Shown here piece by piece: positions 60,728 to 64,000 of a stretch of 64,000 bases of DNA. Both the position numbers and the translations under genes were made by a program. The notes below the pieces were generated by a model. It was not told where the DNA came from and did not search any database. It worked only from the letters and a program-made list of their open reading frames with translations. The DNA is taken from NCBI GenBank assembly GCA_963757265.1, contig CAVWRA010000012.1, positions 558,001 to 622,000 of the forward strand, written 5' to 3'. Within the stretch, counting starts at the first letter, position 1. Each line of letters opens with the position of its first letter. This stretch comes from CAIVVT01 sp963757265 (lineage in GTDB: Bacteria > Acidobacteriota > Terriglobia > Bryobacterales > Bryobacteraceae).

Positions 60728-61488
60728 GTGGGCTCTCCCGACTCCGTCATCGAGATCAAGGACCTGGTCAAGGACTACCGGCTGGGCCAAATCCCCGTGC
60801 ACGTGTTGAAGGGCATCTCCTTCGACATCCAGCGCGGCGAATTCGTATCCATCATGGGACCCTCCGGCTCGGGCAAGTCCACCTTGATGAACATCCTCGG
60901 CTGCCTCGATAAGCCCACCTCCGGCACTTACTCGCTCGACGGCATCAGCGTCGGCAAGCTCAGCCGCGACGAGCTCGCCGAGATTCGCAATAAGAAAATC
61001 GGCTTCGTCTTTCAGCAGTTCAATCTGCTCGCCCGCACCTCCGCCATCGAAAACGTCGAGCTGCCCCTCATGTACACCGAGGTCTCTTCCACCGAGCGCC
61101 ACGACCGCGCCATGAAGGCCCTCCTCGCCGTCGGCCTCGCCGGACGCGAGCTTCACCAGCCCAGCCAGCTCTCCGGCGGTCAGCAGCAGCGCGTCGCCAT
61201 CGCCCGCTCGCTCGTCAACGATCCCGCCATCATCCTCGCCGACGAGCCCACCGGCGCCCTCGACTCCCGCACCAGCGTCGAGATCATGGCCATCTTCCAG
61301 CGCCTCAACCGCGACGACGGCATCACCATGATTGTCGTGACGCACGATCCCGACGTCGCCACCTACGCCAACCGCAGCATCCATTTCAAGGACGGCAGGC
61401 TCCAGTTGGACGAGCGCATCGAGCATCCCCGCGACGCCAAGTACGACCTCGAACAACTGCCCGTCGAAGCGCCCGAGGAGGTCGCCGC

Positions 61489-61492
<4 letters not shown>
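60728..61492 (+). CDS. ABC transporter ATP-binding protein, MacB-type
   Basis: Cytoplasmic ATPase of 254 residues. Walker A GPSGSGKS, signature LSGGQQQRVAIARSL, Walker B ILADEPTGALD and VVTHDP are all intact; FQQFNLLARTSAIENVELPL is typical of the LolD/MacB group. In E. coli MacB this domain is joined to the permease; here it is a separate protein. GTG start right after the adaptor's stop, and its TGA overlaps the ATG of the permease gene (ATGA), so the operon is translationally coupled. Confidence 0.93.
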
Positions 61493-62717
<1,225 letters not shown>

Positions 62718-62725
<8 letters not shown>

Positions 62726-64000
62726 CCCGTTCCGCCTCGCGCTCTTCGCCGCGGCGGTTCCATTGCTGCTTGTTTCGAGCGCCTGCATGATCGGCCCCCG
62801 CTACCGCCGTCCCGACGCGCCCGCGCCGCCCGCCTTTAAGGAAGCGCCGCCGGCCGTCGCCTGCCCGGACATCCCGCCCGCCGCCGCGCCCCTCCCCGGC
62901 GCGCCTGCCGGTTGGAAAGCCGCCGAGCCCAAGGACGGCGCACCGCGCGGCGCCTGGTGGATCGTCTTCGCCGATCCGCATCTCGACGCCCTCGAAGCCC
63001 AGGTCGCCATCTCCAACCAGAACGTGCTCGCCGCCGCCGCCCAGTACCGCGCCGCTCAGGCCGCCGTGCGCATCGCGCGCTCCGGCCTTTACCCCTTCGT
63101 CTCCACCGCGCCCTCGTACACGCGTTCCGGCGGCGGCGCCTCCGCCGGCCGCGCCCGCGACTATTCCATCCCCATCGATGCCACCTATCAGGTCGATATC
63201 TGGGGCGCCATCCGGCGCGGCGTCGCGGCCAACTCCGCCCTCGCCCAGGCCTCGGCCGCCGACCTCGAGAATGTCCGCTTGCTCTTTCAATCCGAGCTCG
63301 CCTCGGATTACTTCGAGATCCAGGGCGTTGACGCCGCGCGCCTGTTGTTCGACTCCACCGTGACCTCCTACGAGCGCTATCTGCAGCTCACCCGGGACCG
63401 CTTCACCGGCGGCGTCGTCTCCGAGGGCGATGTCGCCCTCGCCCAGACTCAGTTGGAAACCGCGCGCGCCCAGGCCGCCGACCTCGGCGTGCAGCGCGCC
63501 CAGTTCGAGCACGCCATCGCCGTCCTCATCGGCCGGCCTCCCTCCGAACTTACTCTGCCCGCCATGCCTCCTCAGTCGCCGCCGCCGGCTCTTCCCGCCG
63601 GCGTCCCTTCCGCCTTGCTCGAACGCCGCCCCGATGTCGCCTCCGCCGAGCGCCAGGTCGCTGCCGCCAACGAACAGATCGGCATCGCCCAGGCCGCCTT
63701 CTACCCCTCCCTGACCATCGGCGGCAGCGCCGGTCTGAATTCCACTTCGATCCTCGACCTGTTCATCTGGCCCAGCCGCTTCTGGTCTGTCGGCCCGCAA
63801 CTGGCTGAGACCCTCTTCGATGCCGGCAAGCGCCGTGCGCAGGTCCAACTCACCCAGGCCGCCTATGATGCCACCGTGGCCAACTACCGCCAGACCGTCC
63901 TGACCAGCCTGCAACAGGTCGAGGACAGCCTCGCCCAGTTGCGCATCCTCGCTGCCGAAGGTGTGATCGTCGACCGCGCGGTCGCCGCCGCACAGCGCTC
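62718..64000 (+). CDS. TolC/NodT-type outer-membrane efflux lipoprotein, 3' end outside window
   Basis: Outer-membrane factor, 427 codons seen, open at the window edge. The signal LFAAAVPLLLVSSAC ends in a lipobox (VSSAC), followed by MIGPRYRRPDAPAP, the usual opening of NodT-family lipoproteins. Two long helical OEP repeats follow: VDIWGAIRRGVAANSALAQA, GGVVSEGDVALAQTQLETAR, LLERRPDVASAERQVAAAN and LFDAGKRRAQVQLTQAAYD. It forms the exit channel for the MacA/MacB pump encoded just upstream. Its ATG overlaps the permease stop, so all four genes form one operon. Confidence 0.94.

Overview
The window looks like a chromosomal segment of an Acidobacteriota bacterium, most likely Bryobacterales/Solibacteraceae. 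This is inferred from gene content: high GC, Oar-like TonB receptors with an N-terminal carboxypeptidase-regulatory-like domain, many Tat-exported glycoside hydrolases (GH95, GH29, GH3), a hypothetical family opening MSTSAQVAANRANSQL, and short intergenic repeats. No rRNA, tRNA, CRISPR array or prophage was seen.

Region 1 (1-20 kb) is a sugar-scavenging region. A partial TonB receptor lies downstream of a SorC-type regulator, and near-identical palindromes (TGAGCA-NN-TGCTCA) sit in front of both. Then come an aldo/keto reductase flanked by two decayed gene remnants, a dienelactone-hydrolase-like enzyme, an ornithine cyclodeaminase/mu-crystallin homologue, a GH95 enzyme, Hsp15 and an exported deacetylase-like protein. 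A tight four-gene minus-strand operon follows: GH29 fucosidase, an unknown Tat-exported protein, a UroD-like protein and a RhaT-like symporter. A GH3 enzyme lies upstream of it. Together they suggest release and uptake of deoxyhexoses (fucose or rhamnose).

Region 2 (20-31 kb) has a lower-GC beta-propeller-like protein and a complete Oar-like receptor. Sixteen bases after the receptor is an AhpD/CMD-family peroxidase whose second active-site cysteine codon is an in-frame TGA followed at once by a SECIS-like hairpin, a probable selenoprotein. A MITE-like element, a DUF3179 protein, an MFS transporter and an NtrC-type regulator follow.

Region 3 (31-45 kb) carries small membrane proteins, a VIT-family metal transporter, a Mla-type lipid-transport operon (MlaE, MlaF, MlaD fused to an OmpA-like domain), a glutamine-rich repeat protein, a BON lipoprotein, and a response regulator with two histidine kinases, one a CheB-CheR-PAS-kinase fusion. 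A C8G17 tract lies at the end of the large kinase.

Region 4 (45-59 kb) is rich in stress and envelope genes: CsbD, DUF3309, YXWGXW proteins, DksA-type zinc finger, a GT4 glycosyltransferase coupled to a GH130 phosphorylase, two SYLF proteins, an OmpA protein, a general-stress-protein homologue broken by TAA, and a frameshifted NRAMP transporter.

Region 5 (59-64 kb) is a MacA-MacB-TolC-type efflux operon. Its permease has an apparent +1 frameshift near its start, and its outer-membrane factor runs off the window.
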